Shown piece by piece: positions 25,882 to 34,571 of a stretch of DNA of 64,000 bases (the stretch's first letter is position 1; every line of letters begins with the position of its first letter). The position numbers were made by a program, and so were the translations under genes. The notes beneath the pieces are model-generated. The model ran no database searches. It had not been told where the DNA came from and saw only the letters and a program-made list of their open reading frames with translations. Origin of the DNA: Streptomyces smyrnaeus (GTDB lineage Bacteria > Actinomycetota > Actinomycetes > Streptomycetales > Streptomycetaceae); contig NZ_JAFFZM010000019.1 in the NCBI RefSeq assembly GCF_017676345.1, positions 1 to 64,000 of the forward strand. The letters run 5' to 3'.

Positions 25882-27095
25882 TCCCCCACGCTACCGGCCC
25901 CGGTCAGCTGCCGCCGTACGGGGAGTCGGGTGCCCAGCAGCACCATGCGGACGGCGTGTTCGGTGGCGTCGGCCAGATGGCGAGGCGCCAGTGCGAGGGC
26001 GTCGGAGAGGGCGAGCGGCGCGGGGAGTATGGAGCGGTAGGCGTCGATGCCGGTGGCGCGGGTCTCCTCGGCGCCCTCGCCCAGGGTGCCGGCCAGCGCC
26101 AGTACCGGCTTGCCGAACCCCTTGGCGCGGCGGGCGACTTCGGCGGGCACCTTGCCGCGCGCGGTCTGCCGGTCCAAGGAGCCCTCGGCGGTCAGTACGA
26201 GGTCGGCGCGGGAGAGCCGGGCATCCAGGTCGAGGTGGTCGAGCAGCACCTCGAACCGGGGCAGCAGCCGGGTGCCGAGTGCGGCCAGACCGGCCCCCAG
26301 GCCGCCGGAGGCGCCCGTACCGGGACCGGTGCGCAGGTCGACTGCCGCCCTGCTGTGGATCAGATCCCGCGCCAGGACCGTCGCCCACCGCTCCAGCGCC
26401 GCCGCCAGCGACCGCACCTGGGCGGGCGTCGCGCCCTTCTGCGGCCCGAAGACCCCGGCCACCCCCGAGGGCCCGCACAGCACGTTGAACGGATTGCAGG
26501 CGGCCAGCAGTTCGGTCTGCGCCAGCCGGGGGTCGAGACCGGACGGATCGATCCGCTCCAGCCGCGCCAGAGCGGCTCCGCCGGGTGGCAGCTCCGCCCC
26601 GTCCGCGTCCAGCAGCCGCGCGCCCAGCGCCTGCAGCGCTCCGGCGCCGCCGTCCGAGGTGCCGGAGTCGCCACATCCGACGATCACCCGGCGCACCCCG
26701 GTCTCCAGCGCCGCCCGGATCAGCTCCCCGACCCCGTACGTGGTCGTCGCCCCCGGATCGCGGCGGTCCGCCGGAACCAGGGAGAGACCCGCGACCGCGG
26801 CCATCTCCACCACCGCGGTGGGACGTGTGCCGAGAGCCCCGGACGTGCCCAGGAGCGCGAAGTGCGTGGGCACCGGCTCACCGACCGGGCCGGTCGCCGC
26901 ACGGTGCACCAGTCGGCCGCCGGTCGCCAGGGCCAGCGCCTCGGCCGTGCCCTCGCCGCCGTCCACCAGCGGTATCAGGTCGAGCGTGGCTGTTGGCGCG
27001 ACTCTGCGGACGCCCGAAGCCATGGCCTCGGCGGCCTGCCGCGCGGAGAGGGACTCCTTGAATCCGCCGGGTGCGAGAGCGAAGTGGAACGGCAT
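25878..27095 (-). CDS. Glycerate kinase (GarK/GlxK family)
   Basis: A 405-residue glycerate kinase of the GarK/GlxK type, which phosphorylates glycerate for entry to glycolysis. Hallmarks are FALAPGGFKESLSARQAAEAM at the N-terminus in pieces, IPLVDGGEGTAEAL, GCGDSGTSDGGAGALQALGA and GPGTGASGGLGAGL, and LVLTAEGSLDRQTARGKVP. The start is an ATG with AGGAG upstream. It follows a SLC13-family transporter by 43 bases on the same strand, with an OmpR-type two-component pair further upstream. Together this suggests a carboxylate uptake-and-use operon. Confidence 0.93.
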   Translation of the reverse strand: MPFHFALAPGGFKESLSARQAAEAMASGVRRVAPTATLDLIPLVDGGEGTAEALALATGGRLVHRAATGPVGEPVPTHFALLGTSGALGTRPTAVVEMAAVAGLSLVPADRRDPGATTTYGVGELIRAALETGVRRVIVGCGDSGTSDGGAGALQALGARLLDADGAELPPGGAALARLERIDPSGLDPRLAQTELLAACNPFNVLCGPSGVAGVFGPQKGATPAQVRSLAAALERWATVLARDLIHSRAAVDLRTGPGTGASGGLGAGLAALGTRLLPRFEVLLDHLDLDARLSRADLVLTAEGSLDRQTARGKVPAEVARRAKGFGKPVLALAGTLGEGAEETRATGIDAYRSILPAPLALSDALALAPRHLADATEHAVRMVLLGTRLPVRRQLTGAGSVGE

Positions 27096-27138
27096 CCGAA
27101 GCTCCTGGATGAGAGTGGAGGAGGAAGGGCGGTGCGGC

Positions 27139-28590
27139 TCAGCGCACGGGAACGCCGAGCAGCGGCCAGACCGCCAGGGCGAACACCACGACCAGCAGCG
27201 CCGTCAGCGGTGCCAGGACGGCGGACAGCCGCAGCAGGTCGCGCGGTGTGTAGGTGGGGGTCTCGGGGAGACCGGCGAAGAGGGCCACGGGCTTGGCCGA
27301 GGCGGGGAGCGTGTGGCAGAAGCCGGCCGCCGCCGTGGAGGCGAGCGCGGCCGACACCGGGTTGACCCCCGCCCCCGCCGCCGCGGCGACCACGAGCGGC
27401 ACCAGCACACTGGAGCGCGCCGACCGCGACTGAAGCAGCAGATGCGCCGCCGTGCTCACCACCACGACACCCGCGAGGAACGCCCACGGCGGTACGGCCG
27501 CGCCCCCGGGCAACCCGCCCACCAGCCACTGCGCGGCACCCGAGGCCGACAGGGCGACGCCCATCGCCATCGTCGCGGCCATGAACAGCAGCAGCGACCA
27601 CGGCACCGTCTTGAGCGCGTCCTTCAGCCCGACCGTGCCCAGCGCGGGCGAGGCGGCGACCACGGCGCCGATCAGCGCGACCAGCGCGGGCGAGACCCCG
27701 TGCAGCGGCTCCGCGCACCACAGGACGACGACCGTGCCCAGCAGCAGCGCCGAACGGGCCTGGGGCGGGGACAGCGGTCCGGTGACCCGGGTCGTGGAGT
27801 GCTGCTGGATGTCCTCGACGGTGACGCGTACCCCCTCGCGCCGATCAGCCCGCCGGGTGGTGGTCAGCAGCACCGCCTCGGCCGCCAGATGCGAGGAGGC
27901 GACGGCCAGCGGCAGGCCCAGCAGCAGCCACCGGGTGAAGCCGATGTGCTGCCCCGTCGACTCCCACAGCACGCTGACGGTGATCAGATGCGCGCCCGCG
28001 CCGATCAGCGTCGCCACCGCGGACAGCAGGATGACGGTGGGGAAGAGCAGCGCGAGCATCACCACCAGCCGCGCCCGTTCCCGCAGGGCGGCGGCGAGCG
28101 CGAGGAAGACGGGCAGCGCCAGCGCCGCCCGTCCCGAGGTGGCGGGTATCGCGAACGCGCTCACCACCAGCGCCGCGGTCGTCAGATGGACCAGTTGCCG
28201 CACCGATCGGGCGCCGCTGACCAGAAAGGCGGCCGCCCGCGTCGGCAGCCCCGTGCGCGTAACGGCAGCCGCGAGGACGAACGCGCAGATCAGCAGCCAG
28301 ACCGTGGCGTCGCCCAGGGTGCCGAACAGCGTCTCGGAGCTGATCACCCCGGTCGCGGCCAGCGCCAGCCCTCCGCCGAGCGCGACATAGGTGTCGTCGA
28401 TCGGAGTGCCGATCCATGCGCACGTCGTCAGGGCGAAGACGGCCAGGGTCAGCCGCGCCTGCCCGCTCAGCCCGGGGAAGTTGCCGGGGACGGCGAGCAG
28501 TGCGCACAGGCTCAGCCCGACGCAGAGCGCGCAGAGGGTGGCGGGGGAGAGGGCCTTCCGGACGGACGGCCCGGTGACGGACGCTGTCAT
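27139..28590 (-). CDS. SLC13 / DASS-family anion permease
   Basis: A 483-residue membrane protein with 11-12 hydrophobic segments, of the divalent anion:sodium symporter (SLC13, ArsB/CitM-like) group. Recognisable parts are TLGDATVWLLICAFVLAAAV, FAIPATSGRAALALPVF and, in the second half, STAAAGFCHTLPASAKPVALF. The SNT sodium-site motifs are degenerate. It lies between the response regulator (80 bases upstream) and glycerate kinase. The expected substrate is a small carboxylate such as glycerate or tartrate; this is inference from neighbours. The C-terminus ends directly after the last helix. Confidence 0.87.
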   Translation of the reverse strand: MTASVTGPSVRKALSPATLCALCVGLSLCALLAVPGNFPGLSGQARLTLAVFALTTCAWIGTPIDDTYVALGGGLALAATGVISSETLFGTLGDATVWLLICAFVLAAAVTRTGLPTRAAAFLVSGARSVRQLVHLTTAALVVSAFAIPATSGRAALALPVFLALAAALRERARLVVMLALLFPTVILLSAVATLIGAGAHLITVSVLWESTGQHIGFTRWLLLGLPLAVASSHLAAEAVLLTTTRRADRREGVRVTVEDIQQHSTTRVTGPLSPPQARSALLLGTVVVLWCAEPLHGVSPALVALIGAVVAASPALGTVGLKDALKTVPWSLLLFMAATMAMGVALSASGAAQWLVGGLPGGAAVPPWAFLAGVVVVSTAAHLLLQSRSARSSVLVPLVVAAAAGAGVNPVSAALASTAAAGFCHTLPASAKPVALFAGLPETPTYTPRDLLRLSAVLAPLTALLVVVFALAVWPLLGVPVR

Positions 28591-28670
28591 GCCTGCGAGT
28601 CTTCGGCCCGGCGGTGAGCCGTCGATGAGCGCCTGATGAAGGCGGTTTCATCCGGCCCGCCCGGCCCGGC

Positions 28671-29330
28671 TCACGGCAGCCGGTATCCCATCCCGCGCAC
28701 CGTCTCCACCCGCTCGGCGCCCAGCTTCTTGCGGAGGGCGCGCACATACACGTCCACGATGTTGGAGCCGGGGTCGAAGTCGTAGCCCCACACGTGCGAA
28801 AGGATCTGCTCCCGCGACAGCACCTGTCCGGGGTGGCGCAGGAACAGCTCCAGCAGAACGAACTCCCGCGCCGTCAGGTCCACCGTCCGGCTGCCCGCAC
28901 GGGCCCGGCGGGTGCGCAGGTCCAGTGACAGCTCGCCGCTGCGCAGCACGGTGATCTCCGGTTCCCGTGCCGCCGTGCGCAGCCGCAGCCGCACCCGGGC
29001 CAGCAGTTCCTCGAAGCGGAACGGCTTGGTCATCCAGTCGTCGGCGCCGCCCTCCAGCCCCGCGACCGTGTCACGTACCGAGTCCCGCGCGGTCAGCACG
29101 ATCACCGGCACCGTCACCCGTGCCTCGCGCAGCTGCCGCAGCACGGTGAAACCGTCCCGGCCCGGCAGCCCGATGTCGAGGATGACCAGGTCGAAACCGC
29201 CGGTGTGGGCGTAGTCGTAGGCGGTGTCCCCGTCGGCGGCGACCGTCGTGGTGAAGCCGCTGGCGCGCAGCCCCTTCTCCACGAACGCGGCGATCCGCTC
29301 CTCGTCCTCCACGATCAGCACCCGCGTCAT
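28671..29330 (-). CDS. OmpR-family response regulator
   Basis: A 219-residue response regulator. The receiver domain has the acidic pocket in VLIVEDEERIA, the phospho-acceptor Asp in DLVILDIGLPG, the conserved Thr in VIVLTARD and Lys in WMTKPFRFEE. The C-terminal winged helix is OmpR/PhoB type, with LTAREFVLLELFLRHPGQVL and the recognition region NIVDVYVRALRKKLG. The ATG overlaps the stop of the kinase (ATGA), so they form a two-component pair. An apparent 738-residue kinase-regulator fusion in this frame arises only because the kinase is frameshifted. Confidence 0.93.
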   Translation of the reverse strand: MTRVLIVEDEERIAAFVEKGLRASGFTTTVAADGDTAYDYAHTGGFDLVILDIGLPGRDGFTVLRQLREARVTVPVIVLTARDSVRDTVAGLEGGADDWMTKPFRFEELLARVRLRLRTAAREPEITVLRSGELSLDLRTRRARAGSRTVDLTAREFVLLELFLRHPGQVLSREQILSHVWGYDFDPGSNIVDVYVRALRKKLGAERVETVRGMGYRLP

Positions 29331-30887
29331 CGCTCTTCCTCCTCCTGCTCCGGCCGGTCCGGCACCGCCTCGGGCAGCACGAGCACGAAAGTGGCCCCGC
29401 CGCCCGCCGTGGTCCGCAGCTCCACCCGGCCCGAGGGATGTCCCTCCGCGATGGCCTTCACGATGGCGAGCCCGAGCCCGGCTCCGCTGCCGCGCGAGCC
29501 GCGCCGGGCGGTGCCCCTGCGGAAGCGTTCGAAGATCAGCTCGGCGTCCGCCCCGCTGACGCCGGGCCCGCTGTCGGCGACGTACAGCTCGACCGTGCGC
29601 CTGGTGGGGCAGCGCCTCGAACCGATGCGTACGGCCGTGCCCCGGGCGGTGTGCTGGACGGCGTTCTGCGCGAGCTGCACCATCGCCTGGGTGACGCGCT
29701 GCGGGTCGAGCCGCACCGTGCCCTCCGCCACCTCGGCCAGCTGCCACGCCCGCTCGCCCAGCGCGCGCGCCTTGACGAAGACATCGGCCGTCAGCTCGGC
29801 GAGCTCCACCGGCTCGGGGGTGACGAAGTCCGGCCGCTCGGCCTTGGCGAGGAGCTAGGTCCTCCACGATGCGGCTCATCCGGTCCAGCTCGTCGGTGAC
29901 GACCCGCACGGTCTCCTCCCGTTCCTGCGGACCGTCCCCCATCAGCTCCAGATGTCCCCGCACGATGGTGATGGGGGTACGCAGCTCGTGCCCGGCGTCG
30001 TCCACGAACTGGCGCTGCGCCGCGAAGGCCCGCTCCAGCCGGTCCAGCATGGCGTTGAAGGTCTCGGCCAGCGCCGAGATGTCGTCCCGGCCGCGCACCG
30101 GGATGCGCCGGGTCAGATCCTGCTCGGTCAACTGCGCCGCCGTCGTCCGCACCAGCCGTACGGGAGCCAGGATGCGGCCCGCCACGGCCCAGCCTATGCC
30201 GCAGGTCAGCAGCAGTGCGACGCCGGATATGGCCAGCAGGATGCGGAAGACCGTCTCGGGCCCCGCCTGTTCACGGTCGGCGTGGATGGCGACGACGAAG
30301 GTGCCCGACGGCGAGCCGCCGCCCGGCTCGATCGCGACGCGCGCCCAGCGCACCTCGCCCTGCGGCCTGTGCAGCACGCCGCTGCGCCGCTCGCCCGAGG
30401 TGATACGGCGCAGCGCCGCCCTGTCCTGGTACAGCGGCAGCGCGGAGGGGATGTCCCGGCTCTGCCGGATCACCTTGCCGCGCACCACACCCAGCAGTTC
30501 CTCGTCCGGGTCGGAGTACTGCCTCTCCAAGAAGACCTTCAGCAGCCGCCTGGCCTCGGTGAAGGGGCGCCCGGTGCGAGGGTCCTGGCCCCGTTCGACG
30601 AAGTTGGCGAACTCGCCGGTCTCCTGCTCCAGCAGCCGGGTCACCCGCTGTTCGACGTCCCGCACCAGGATCGACCTGGTGGTGGTGGCGACGGTGCCGA
30701 GCGCCACCGCCATGACCGCCAGCAGCCACAGCAGGATGCGGACGCGGGCCGAGATCCACGGCCGCCGCGCGGGGCCGCCGGCTGCGGTCTCAGCCGTCGT
30801 CGCCGCCGTCGTCCCGGCCGCCGGAGTCGTCGCGGTCGTCCCGGCCGCCGTCGTCGTTGCCGTCGTCCGTTTCCTCGCTGCGGTCAT
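29327..30887 (-). pseudogene. Sensor histidine kinase, frameshifted between the HisKA and ATPase domains
   Basis: The N-terminal frame has a first membrane segment (VRILLWLLAVMAVALGTVAT), an extracellular sensor of about 130 residues, a second segment (ILLAISGVALLLTCGIGWAV), a HAMP domain and the phosphorylation box FVDDAGHELRTPITIVRGHL. It breaks after IVEDLAP. The ATPase half, with LAQNAVQHT, DSGPGV and GAGLGLAIVKAIAEGH, is in another frame and ends at 29327, overlapping the regulator start. Removing one A near 29857 (CCTAG on the coding strand) restores IVEDLLLAKAERPD. The 5' end overlaps the upstream small gene by 98 bases. If the shift is real, the regulator has lost its kinase. Confidence 0.87.
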
Positions 30888-31155
30888 CGTCGCTCGTGTC
30901 GTCGGTGGCGGGCGGTCCGACCGTCTCGTCCCCGGACGGCCGGGGCGACTTCTGCGAAGGGGAGGAGGACGGGTCCGGGCTCTGAGCGGGCGGGCTCCCG
31001 GTGGACGGGCTCTCGCTGTCCAGCTCGACCTTCGCGGGCGGCTCGGGCGGGTCCGGGCTGTCGGTCAGCGCGTAACTGGTGGCGGCGATGCCCAGCGGGA
31101 TCGCCACCACGGCCGTGAGGGTCGCGATGCGGTGTGAGAAGGCCATACGGGCCAC
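30790..31155 (-). CDS. Small exported acidic protein, low complexity
   Basis: A 121-residue protein with a signal peptide (RIATLTAVVAIPLGIAATSYALT) followed by a Pro/Ser-rich stretch and a very acidic Asp/Gly/Arg-rich tail. No fold or known family is recognised. It lies directly upstream of, and partly overlaps, the sensor kinase gene on the same strand. A role as a periplasmic partner of the sensor, or simply an ion-binding protein, is possible but unsupported. The start may also be the second ATG four codons on (MAFSHRI). Confidence 0.6.
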   Translation of the reverse strand: MARMAFSHRIATLTAVVAIPLGIAATSYALTDSPDPPEPPAKVELDSESPSTGSPPAQSPDPSSSPSQKSPRPSGDETVGPPATDDTSDDDRSEETDDGNDDGGRDDRDDSGGRDDGGDDG

Positions 31156-31237
31156 GCTGCCGTGCCCACCGGTGCCCGGTGATGAAGCGCGGATGAGGAA
31201 ACGTTCATCGACACCGCCGCCGGTGACGCGGGCCCGG

Positions 31238-31519
31238 TCAGGCGTCGAGACCGATGGCGAAGGCGGTTTCCAGGTCGTGCTGGGAGTAGGTACGGAAGGC
31301 GATGTGCGTCTCGGTGGACTCGACGCCCGGGACCTTGCTGATCCGGCCGGGGATGATGTCGGCGAGATCGTCGTGCTGGGCGACGCGGACCATGGCGATC
31401 AGATCGTGCGCACCGGTGACGGAGTAGACCTCGCTGACGCCCTCGATGGCGGCGATCTGCTCGGCGATCTCGGGGATGCGGTCGGTGCTCGTCCGGATGA
31501 GGACGATGGAAGTGATCAC
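31238..31519 (-). CDS. Stand-alone RAM (Lrp/AsnC ligand-binding) domain protein
   Basis: A 93-residue protein equal to the effector half of Lrp/AsnC regulators, with no helix-turn-helix: IVLIRTSTDRIPEIAEQIAAI, then VSEVYSVTGAHDLIAMVRVAQ, and the end STETHIAFRTYSQHDLETAF. Such proteins bind amino acids and may form mixed oligomers with full regulators. The start is GTG. It overlaps the upstream rhomboid gene by 4 bases, so the two are co-translated. Confidence 0.88.
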   Translation of the reverse strand: MITSIVLIRTSTDRIPEIAEQIAAIEGVSEVYSVTGAHDLIAMVRVAQHDDLADIIPGRISKVPGVESTETHIAFRTYSQHDLETAFAIGLDA

Positions 31520-32334
31520 GGTGGGGTCTCTCCCTCTGACGCCGGGGTTGGCCCGGTCACTTTAGCCCGGCGGTAGTGGAGCCAGGCATACAGGAAGCCC
31601 AGCGTGAAACCCACCACATGGGCCAGGTGGGCGACGCCGGGCCCGTCGCCGTCCTGCCTGGCGGACAGCCACTGCAGGGTCAGCCAGAACAGCAGCACCA
31701 CCCAGGCGGGGAAGCGCAGCGGAAGGAAGAGCAGGAAGGGGAAGACACTGGTCACCCGGGTGTGCGGATGCAGATAGAGGAAGGCGCCCAGTACCGCCGA
31801 GATCGCCCCGGAGGCGCCGACCAGCGTCTCACCCGAGGCGGGATGGGCCGCCGCGTAGCAGAGCATGGCCACATAGCCGGCGCCCAGATAGAAGAGGGTG
31901 AAGCGGACCGGCCCCATGCGCTGCTCGACCAGGCCGCCGAAGACGAACAGGAAGAGCAGGTTGCCGAGCAGATGCAGCCAATTGCCGTGCAGGAACAGCG
32001 CGGTCAGCGGCGTCGTGAGCGGGCGTACGGCACCGCTGAGCAGCGCGCGGGGCACCACGCCCCACTGGTTGAAGTAGGCCGACCGGGCTTCCTGGAGCGC
32101 CTGCCCCGTACCGTAGGAGGGGACGAAGCCGGAGGCCGGCCCGATCAGGAAGACCAGGCAGCAGCAGCCGATCAGGGTGTAGGTCATCAGGGGCCGCGCC
32201 GCCCGGGCACGGTCCGGGTGCGCGCGGTGGGACGCCCCGACGCGCCCCGGGGGCTCGCTGCGGTCCGCCTCGGTGCGGGGCGTGGGCTCGTCGCCCTCCG
32301 GGTGCGCGGCGTCGGCGCGGTCGGTGCCGTCCAT
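31516..32334 (-). CDS. Rhomboid-family intramembrane serine protease
   Basis: A polytopic protein of about 272 residues from the chosen ATG (MDGTDRAD). After a charged cytoplasmic tail come six to seven helices. The catalytic Ser lies in LVGASGAISAVLGAFLYL and the partner His in VAHLAHVVGFTLGFLYAW. The conserved HLLGNLLFLFVFGGLVEQRMG gives the family's HxxxN loop, with LHGNWLHLLGN before it. Upstream starts at 32367 (GAGGAG close by) and 32391 are alternatives, differing only in the unstructured tail. It is co-translated with the RAM-domain gene. Its substrates are unknown. Confidence 0.9.
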   Translation of the reverse strand: MDGTDRADAAHPEGDEPTPRTEADRSEPPGRVGASHRAHPDRARAARPLMTYTLIGCCCLVFLIGPASGFVPSYGTGQALQEARSAYFNQWGVVPRALLSGAVRPLTTPLTALFLHGNWLHLLGNLLFLFVFGGLVEQRMGPVRFTLFYLGAGYVAMLCYAAAHPASGETLVGASGAISAVLGAFLYLHPHTRVTSVFPFLLFLPLRFPAWVVLLFWLTLQWLSARQDGDGPGVAHLAHVVGFTLGFLYAWLHYRRAKVTGPTPASEGETPP

Positions 32335-32516
32335 GACCGGATCATGGACCGCTCGGTGTCCGGGCATGCTCCTCGACACACGCGGAGGCACGCGGACGGT
32401 CCCAGGCCGTAGGGTTTACGGGATGTGACCCCGCGCCGCATGTCCGTGACGTGTTCCGCGGAATCGACAGCCGAGACCTTCGAGACTTCGACCTTCGAAG
32501 AAAAGAGGACGAGACG

Positions 32517-32756
32517 ATGGCGGTCCCCACGCCGACGGCCGAGACGCGCTGGCGCTGCACCCTGTGCGGCAATCTCACCCGGTTCGACGTGACCCGTTCC
32601 AGCAAGGTGGTCGAGTACGTCCATCTGGACCTGGCCGGAGCGCCGACGGTCGAGGAGCGGGACGTGGTCAGTGAGAGCATCGAGTCGGTGCGCTGCAGAT
32701 GGTGCAACGCCGTGGACCAGGTCGAACTGGTGGACCGGCCCAGCGCTCAGGTGTAG
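32517..32756 (+). CDS. Small zinc-ribbon protein
   Basis: A 79-residue protein with two Cys pairs, RCTLCGN near the N-terminus and VRCRWCNA near the C-terminus, making a single zinc ribbon. The middle contains VVEYVHLDLAGAPTVEERD. It is conserved-looking but I do not recognise a named function. The start is the ATG after GAGGACGAGACG; a longer in-frame start at 32451 is possible. A gene for a NYN nuclease-like protein follows after 32 bases, so the pair may act together in RNA metabolism. Confidence 0.8.
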   Translation: MAVPTPTAETRWRCTLCGNLTRFDVTRSSKVVEYVHLDLAGAPTVEERDVVSESIESVRCRWCNAVDQVELVDRPSAQV

Positions 32757-32788
32757 GGCTCAGGGCTCAGAGACGGCAGGTGTGACCG

Positions 32789-34222
32789 GTGGAGGAACGG
32801 ACGGGCGGCGACCCTCGGCAGCCGGAACCGGCTGCCGGGAAGGAAGCCGGGCCCGCTGCCCGCGCGGCGGCTGAGGGCCCGGCGGCCCGGACGGACCCGG
32901 ACCCCGCCGAGCAGGAGAGCCTGGAGCGGCCGCTGCCGGAGCGGGTGCGGCGGCGGGTGGTCGCCTTCACCGGGGACGCCCTGGGCGGGCTGACCATCGC
33001 CGAACTCCCACCCCCGCTGCGGCAGTACGCCCGCTTCACTCCGCAGCGGCGCGCCAAGTTCGGCGGGAACGCCATGGCGGCGGCGCTGGAGAGCGACGCC
33101 GCCTTCCGGCAGCGCATCGCCTCCCGGGTACGCGAGCAGCTGCCCGAGCTGACGGGCGCCCTCGACGAGGGCACACCGCCTCCGGCCGCCGACCCGGTGG
33201 ACGTGGCGGCTGCGGCCTACATCCTGCGGCCGTCCGGCTGGGCCAAGCTGGTCGCGGCGGCGGGTGAGGAGGCCCAGCGGGCCCAGGCCGAGCGCGCCGG
33301 CGAGGAGGCCCAGCGCGAGCTGGCCCGGCTGCGCGACGAGCTGTCCCAGGCCAGGGGCGCCGCCCGCGACGAGGCCGAACGGGGCCGCCGCGAACTGGAG
33401 GCGCTGCGCAAGGAGCTGGACGGCACCCAGCGCAAGCTGCGCAGTGCGCAGGCCGATGTGCGCCGCCGTGAGGCGTCGCTGCGCAAGCTCCAGGAGGAGC
33501 TGGACGCGGTGCGCTCGGCGGCCGGTACGGAGAAGGCGGCGCTCGACAGCGAGGTGCGCCGGCTCAAGTCGCGCCTCGCCGAGACGGAGTCCGCGCTGGA
33601 GGCGGGGCGGCGTGCCGCGCGGGAGGGCCGCAGCGTGGAGGACATGCGGGTGCGCCTGCTGCTCGACACCGTGCTCGACGCGGCCCAGGGGCTGCGCCGC
33701 GAACTGGCGCTCCCACCGTCCGAGACGCGTCCCGCCGATACGGTCGACGCCGTGGAGCCGGGCCGGATGTCGCCCAAGGACGTGGCGGCCCGGGCGCTTT
33801 CGGAGACCGATCCGGCGCTGCTGGACCAGCTGCTGGCCCTGCCCCAGGCCCATCTGGTGGTGGACGGCTACAACGTCACCAAGACCGGCTATCCCACGCT
33901 GCCGCTGGAGAAGCAGCGGCTGCGGCTGCTGGGCGGTCTCGCCGTGCTGGCGGCCCAGTCGGGCGCCGAGGTCACCTGTGTCTTCGACGGCGCCGAACTG
34001 GCCGCGCCCGTGCTGCTGGCCCCGCCGCGCGGGGTGCGGGTGCTCTTCTCCAAACCGGGCCAGACTGCGGACGAGTTGATCCGCCGTCTGGTGCGCGCCG
34101 AACCGCCGGGCCGCGCGGTCGTGGTGGTCTCCAGCGACCGCGAGGTCGCCGACGGCTGTGCGGCGGCCGGGGCCAGGCCGGTGGCTTCCGTGCTTCTCCT
34201 CAAGCGACTTGCCCGCAGCTGA
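32789..34222 (+). CDS. NYN (YacP-like) RNase-domain protein with coiled coil
   Basis: A 477-residue protein. The N-terminal part includes an acidic low-complexity tail and a helical domain (residues about 60-160). Residues about 165-275 form a long Arg/Glu/Ala-rich coiled coil. Residues about 350-477 form a YacP-like NYN nuclease domain: LVVDGYNVTKTGYP carries the first catalytic Asp and Asn, VTCVFDGAE the second acidic site, FSKPGQTADELIRRLV the third, and VVVSSDREVADGC the last. NYN proteins cut or process RNA. The start is GTG; it follows the zinc-ribbon gene closely. Confidence 0.88.
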   Translation: MEERTGGDPRQPEPAAGKEAGPAARAAAEGPAARTDPDPAEQESLERPLPERVRRRVVAFTGDALGGLTIAELPPPLRQYARFTPQRRAKFGGNAMAAALESDAAFRQRIASRVREQLPELTGALDEGTPPPAADPVDVAAAAYILRPSGWAKLVAAAGEEAQRAQAERAGEEAQRELARLRDELSQARGAARDEAERGRRELEALRKELDGTQRKLRSAQADVRRREASLRKLQEELDAVRSAAGTEKAALDSEVRRLKSRLAETESALEAGRRAAREGRSVEDMRVRLLLDTVLDAAQGLRRELALPPSETRPADTVDAVEPGRMSPKDVAARALSETDPALLDQLLALPQAHLVVDGYNVTKTGYPTLPLEKQRLRLLGGLAVLAAQSGAEVTCVFDGAELAAPVLLAPPRGVRVLFSKPGQTADELIRRLVRAEPPGRAVVVVSSDREVADGCAAAGARPVASVLLLKRLARS

Positions 34223-34424
34223 CCGGTATGCGCCTTGATGTGCCCGCTGGTGCGCGTTCTCAACTCCTTTGCACATAAGGGACATCCTGCCTGTCGTGCC
34301 GCGCGGGTGATGAGCGCTGTGTGAGGCGGTGCTCGCCGTGCGTGGGTGCCGGGTAAAGAATGCGGCTGTGAGACGCCTTTTTCCCTGAGGGATTTGATCG
34401 GATCACTACGCGTGGCTAACCTCA

Positions 34425-34555
34425 GGCGCGAACCTTCGCTCGGTTGATCACCTATCCGGGGTGGCAGCGGAGGACCGCCTCGTTCCGTCCGATCGGGATC
34501 GCCCAGTCCTGAGAAGCGGAGCCGGAGATGACCAGACCGGCAGGCGGCTGAGGAA
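34425..34555 (+). promoter_or_regulatory. Cyclic di-AMP (ydaO-yuaA) riboswitch
   Basis: The leader of the first NlpC/P60 gene carries the conserved strings of the ydaO switch in order: CGAACCTTCGCTCGG, TTGATCACCTATCCGGGG, GGCAGCGGAGGACCGCC, then GCGGAGCCGGAG, GACCAGACCGGCAGGCGGC and TGAGGAAGAAGGAG. These strings match my memory of Streptomyces leaders of cell-wall hydrolase genes. It ends about 17 bases before the GTG start, so the switch probably acts on transcription upstream or on the ribosome-binding site. Exact ends are estimates. Confidence 0.87.
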
Positions 34556-34571
34556 GAAGGAGCTCGCCCCA

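Noticed and set aside
26047..28617. An 856-codon plus-strand open frame.
   Set aside because: It lies antisense to glycerate kinase and the SLC13 permease and has no likeness to any protein.
28671..30887. A single hybrid histidine kinase-response regulator protein.
   Set aside because: The middle of the frame is Arg/Ala/Gly nonsense; the true ATPase domain is in another frame and the regulator has its own ATG overlapping the kinase stop.
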